Assembly (NCBI GenBank): GCA_947625845.1
Contig: CANQQB010000003.1
Coordinates: 1-64,000 of the forward strand
From: an uncultured Oscillospiraceae bacterium
GTDB lineage: Bacteria > Bacillota > Clostridia > Oscillospirales > Oscillospiraceae
DNA length: 64,000 nt
Direction: 5' to 3'
Made by a program: the position numbers and the translations under genes. Under the pieces are notes generated by a model. It was not told where the DNA came from. It saw nothing but the letters and a program-made list of their open reading frames with translations, and did no database searches. Positions 61,718 through 64,000 of the stretch are shown here, in pieces. The stretch's first letter is position 1. Each line of letters begins with the position of its first letter.

Positions 61718-61746
61718 ATTTTACACAGTTCGTCCGCTTTCGTCAA
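61718..61746 (-). promoter_or_regulatory. Promoter of the LTA-synthase-family gene
   Basis: Minus strand TTGACG (61746-61741), 17 bases, TAAAAT (61723-61718), about 60 bases before the ATG at 61655. Confidence 0.78.
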
Positions 61747-61784
61747 ATTACAAATTGGTAAACCGCCGCCCGGCGCCGGAGAGG

Positions 61785-61813
61785 TTGACACCCCGCCCCA
61801 TTGAAGATAAAAT
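61785..61813 (+). promoter_or_regulatory. Promoter of the dus-sigma-antisigma operon
   Basis: TTGACA (61785-61790), 17 bases, TAAAAT (61808-61813). It lies 34 bases before ATG 61848, excluding the longer ORF-track start at 61644. Confidence 0.8.
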
Positions 61814-61847
61814 GGGCCCGGATATCCGTATGGACCGGGAGGCGCGC

Positions 61848-62819
61848 ATGAATATCGGGCAGGTAGAGATAAGGGGAAAGGCGGCGCTGGCCCCCATGGC
61901 GGGGGTCACGGACGCGGCCTTCCGGCACGTCTGCCGGGAGCATGGCGCGGCGCTGACATGCACGGAGATGGTCTCCAGCCGGGGGCTTGCGTACAACGAC
62001 CCCAAGACGAAGGAGCTTCTGTACTGCCCCGAGGGGGACAGGCCCGCGGCGGCGCAGATATTCGGCTCAGATACGGCCGTGATGGCCCAGGCGGCGGGCC
62101 TGGCGCTGGAGCTCTCCGGCGCGGATATGCTGGACATCAACATGGGCTGCCCCGTGGGGAAGATCGTCAGGGCCGGGGACGGTTCCGCTCTCATGCGGGA
62201 CCCGGACAAGGCCGGTCGCATCGTCGAGGCCTGCGTCGCCGCCGCGGGCGGCAAGCCTGTGACGGTGAAGTTCCGCAAGGGCTGGGACGGCGGGAACGTG
62301 AACGCGGTGGAGTTTGCCAAGGTCTGCCAGCAGGCCGGGGCCGCCGCGCTCACCGTCCACGGCCGGACAAGGGTGCAGATGTACGCGGGAACGGCCGACT
62401 GGGACATCATCCGGGACGTGAAGGCGGCGGTGTCCATCCCCGTCATCGCCAACGGGGACGTGTTCTCCGGCGCGGACGCGGTGCGCGTGCTGAAGCGCAC
62501 CGGGGCGGACATGTGCATGGTGGGCCGGGGCGCCTTCGGCGACCCCTGGATATTTGAGCGCATCGACGCCGCTCTGGCGGGCCGGCCGGAGCCGGAACTG
62601 CCGCCGCTCTCGGAGCGGATGGACACGGCTCTGGGGCAATTCGAGCTGGCCAGTACGTGGAAGGACCCCTACATCGTGGCGCTGGAGGCCAGAAAGCAGC
62701 TATGCTGGTACCTGCGGGGCGTGCCCTGGTCCGGACCCATCAAACGGGAGATGGTGCAGGTCAGCTCTCTGGAGGATATACGCGCCGTTGTCCGCCGGGT
62801 CAAGCGGGAATTGAGGTGA
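61848..62819 (+). CDS. dusB: tRNA-dihydrouridine synthase, DusB-like
   Basis: FMN enzyme reducing uridines in the tRNA D-loop. I start at ATG 61848 (MNIGQVEIRGKAALAPMAGVTDAAFRHVC), 323 residues, with GGGAGG six bases before and a promoter just upstream; the 391-residue ORF would run across that promoter. Landmarks are PMAGVTD, TEMVSSRGLAYND, AAQIFGSD, DINMGCPVGKIVRAGDGSALM with the catalytic Cys, VTVKFRKGWD, TVHGRTRVQMYAGTADWDII, IPVIANGDVFSGADAV and VGRGAFGDPWIF. The family normally has GCPAxK; here it is GCPVGK. It is followed 5 bases later by the sigma gene. Confidence 0.93.
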   Translation: MNIGQVEIRGKAALAPMAGVTDAAFRHVCREHGAALTCTEMVSSRGLAYNDPKTKELLYCPEGDRPAAAQIFGSDTAVMAQAAGLALELSGADMLDINMGCPVGKIVRAGDGSALMRDPDKAGRIVEACVAAAGGKPVTVKFRKGWDGGNVNAVEFAKVCQQAGAAALTVHGRTRVQMYAGTADWDIIRDVKAAVSIPVIANGDVFSGADAVRVLKRTGADMCMVGRGAFGDPWIFERIDAALAGRPEPELPPLSERMDTALGQFELASTWKDPYIVALEARKQLCWYLRGVPWSGPIKREMVQVSSLEDIRAVVRRVKRELR

Positions 62820-62824
62820 CAGCG

Positions 62825-63448
62825 ATGACAAGAGAACAGGAGCGCGTCCTCATCGCGCGGGTCCTGGACGGGGATACGGACGCCTTCGAGGCGCTGGTCA
62901 GGGCAAACGAAAAAGGGGTCTATAACCTGGCGCTGCGGATGCTGGGCAGCGAGCAGGACGCGCTGGACGCCTCCCAGGAGGCGTTCTTCCGGGCCTACCG
63001 CTCCCTGGACCGGTTCCAGGGGGGCAGCAAGCTGTCCGTGTGGCTGTACCGGGTGACCAGCAACGTGTGCCTGGACATGCTGCGCAAGGCCGGCCGCCGG
63101 CGGGAGAGCCCGCTCACCGACCAGGACGGCCGGGACCTGCCCCTGCCGGACGAGAGCGCGGACCCCCAGCGGGAACTGGAAAAGAAGGAGCTGCGCCGGG
63201 CGCTGCGGCGCAATATGGCAAAGCTGGAGCCGGGGTTCCGTCAGGCGCTTGTCCTGCGGGACGTGAACGGCCTGACATACGACGAGATCGCGCAGGTCAC
63301 CGGTCTGGAACCGGGCACGGTCAAGAGCCGTATCTTCCGGGCACGCCGAAAGCTGGCCGCGCTTTTGGAGCGGGACGGGAACTTTTTCGCGGCTCCGTCG
63401 TCGGATACCACAGGCGGGAAAGGAGGCGGCCGGGATGCGGGAACATGA
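62825..63448 (+). CDS. ECF sigma factor, SigW-like
   Basis: RNA polymerase sigma-70 family ECF factor, 207 residues from ATG 62825 (MTREQERVLIARVLDGDTDAFEALVRANEKGVYNLALRMLGS); the ORF track version runs through dusB. Region 2 includes DALDASQEAFFRAYRSLDRFQGGSKLSVWLYRVTSNVCLDMLRKAGRR. Region 4 includes LEPGFRQALVLRDVNGLTYDEIAQVTGLEPGTVKSRIFRARRKLAALL. The C-terminal tail (APSSDTTGGKGGGRDAGT) is unstructured and overlaps the anti-sigma start. The sigma/anti-sigma layout fits envelope-stress control. GAGGTG acts as ribosome site. Confidence 0.95.
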   Translation: MTREQERVLIARVLDGDTDAFEALVRANEKGVYNLALRMLGSEQDALDASQEAFFRAYRSLDRFQGGSKLSVWLYRVTSNVCLDMLRKAGRRRESPLTDQDGRDLPLPDESADPQRELEKKELRRALRRNMAKLEPGFRQALVLRDVNGLTYDEIAQVTGLEPGTVKSRIFRARRKLAALLERDGNFFAAPSSDTTGGKGGGRDAGT

Positions 63449-64000
63449 ATATTACCAGGAGCTGATGAGCCGCCTGCTGGACGAGGGGCTTTCCGATGCA
63501 GAACAGGAAGAACTGCGCGAGCATGTGCGCGAGTGCGATGAGTGCCGGCGGGTGTTCGCCGCCTTCACCGGCATGACCGCCGCGCTGCGGGAGGATCTGG
63601 ACGAGCCGCCTGTGGACCTGGCCGGCGGCGTCATGGAGCGAATTCGGGACGAGGGACAAAGCGTCCCGGACCGTCAGAGGAAAAAACAGCCTGTCCGGAA
63701 ACGCCATACCTGGACACGCTGGGCCGCCGCGGCCTGCCTCGTGCTGATCGCGGCCGGCGCGGCCACCGTGTCCCTCCGGGACCGGACGAGACAGGACGAT
63801 CACCTGCCCGAGGCGCAGAACGATACGGTCTTTGCCAGTCTCCCGGAGGACGCCGACGGTTCCGCCGCAGACGCTGCGCAGACCAAGCTGGCCGGCGCGC
63901 CCGAGGAGGCCATGTCCGCCGCCGACGCCGCGCCGTTCGATACCCCCGCCCCGACGACTGAACCGTCCCCCCTGCCGGTGTACGACGCCGCGCGCAACCA
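63435..64000 (+). CDS. Anti-sigma factor with zinc finger (zf-HC2), cut by the window
   Basis: Omitted from the ORF track because it runs off the right edge. Starts at ATG 63435 (MREHEYYQELMSRLLDEGLSDAEQEELREHVREC) after AGGAGG with 8-base spacing, overlapping the sigma gene by 14 bases. The anti-sigma zinc finger is HVRECDECRRVFAAFTGM (HxxxCxxC) near residues 29-46. A basic stretch (RQRKKQPVRKRHTWTR) precedes a single TM segment, WAAAACLVLIAAGAATVSL, near 97-115. The extracytoplasmic part begins RDRTRQDDHLPEAQN and is Ala/Pro/Thr-rich where cut. It should hold the sigma factor inactive at the membrane, as RsiW does with SigW. Confidence 0.9.
   Translation, partial: MREHEYYQELMSRLLDEGLSDAEQEELREHVRECDECRRVFAAFTGMTAALREDLDEPPVDLAGGVMERIRDEGQSVPDRQRKKQPVRKRHTWTRWAAAACLVLIAAGAATVSLRDRTRQDDHLPEAQNDTVFASLPEDADGSAADAAQTKLAGAPEEAMSAADAAPFDTPAPTTEPSPLPVYDAARN

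Noticed and set aside
61644-61847. N-terminal extension of dusB
   Set aside because: It crosses a near-perfect promoter (61785-61813) and lacks conservation signals; ATG 61848 has a good ribosome site.
62657-62824. N-terminal extension of the ECF sigma ORF
   Set aside because: It overlaps dusB in another frame; ATG 62825 matches the family start.

Overview
The window is a GC-rich, gene-dense chromosomal segment of a spore-forming clostridium, most likely from the Oscillospiraceae/Oscillospirales. The evidence is a full-length Spo0A, a SigW-like ECF sigma/anti-sigma pair, a DnaD plus DnaC/DnaI-type primosome pair, DUF1385, a maf-mreC-mreD-PBP2-mgsA cluster, an LTA-synthase-family enzyme, and AGGAGG-type ribosome binding sites throughout. 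The genus cannot be fixed from sequence alone. Almost everything is ordinary core genome. No rRNA, tRNA, CRISPR array, transposase or prophage was found.

Layout. 1-11119 (minus): a run reading lipoprotein - response regulator - histidine kinase - DUF1385 - prmC - recA - recX - rimO - cysE - cysS, with cysS cut by the window edge. 11265-13745 (plus): ilvE and galE. 13744-16299 (minus): an MFS permease and an HtrA-like protein. 16420-22857 (plus): phosphoketolase, prmA, spo0A, a structured leader RNA with an exported peptidoglycan-binding protein, and tadA. 23020-29386 (minus): glycosyltransferase, cinA, M29 aminopeptidase, thiI and yifB/comM. 29600-39500 (minus): U32 peptidase - maf - mreC - mreD - PBP2 - mgsA-like - hisS - aspS. 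39529-40389 (minus): a PHP phosphoesterase, divergent from dnaD - dnaC - membrane protein - malQ - M20 amidohydrolase - alpha/beta hydrolase (plus, to 47754). 47755-52340 is the most accessory-looking part: two NTF2-like proteins, hicAB, thiolase, a RhuM-family gene and a 515-base gene-free stretch full of hairpin repeats. 52339-56949 (minus): secreted protein, small unknown, pheA, MocR-like regulator, DUF1349. 56974-64000: alpha/beta hydrolase, a frameshifted GPH-type symporter, LTA-synthase-family protein, then dus - sigma - anti-sigma, cut by the right edge.

How genes work together: recA/recX (recombination and its control), cysE/cysS (cysteine synthesis and charging), hisS/aspS, the Mre/PBP2 elongation genes with maf, DnaD/DnaC (helicase loading), and pheA with a regulator. 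Two families of palindromic intergenic elements (called A and B here) fill many intergenic gaps and in one case appear to supply the Shine-Dalgarno sequence of prmA.

The best leads for new biology are a multi-helix leader RNA ending in an intrinsic terminator before the peptidoglycan-binding protein (21117-21331); a duplicated roughly 150-base hairpin element in which one stem differs in sequence but keeps its pairing (51805-52252); and several enzymes whose key residues are replaced: HtrA Ser to Thr, methylglyoxal synthase Asp to Val, MocR Lys to Arg, and PrmC NPPY to NAPY. All functional calls come from motif reading by eye; no database search was run.
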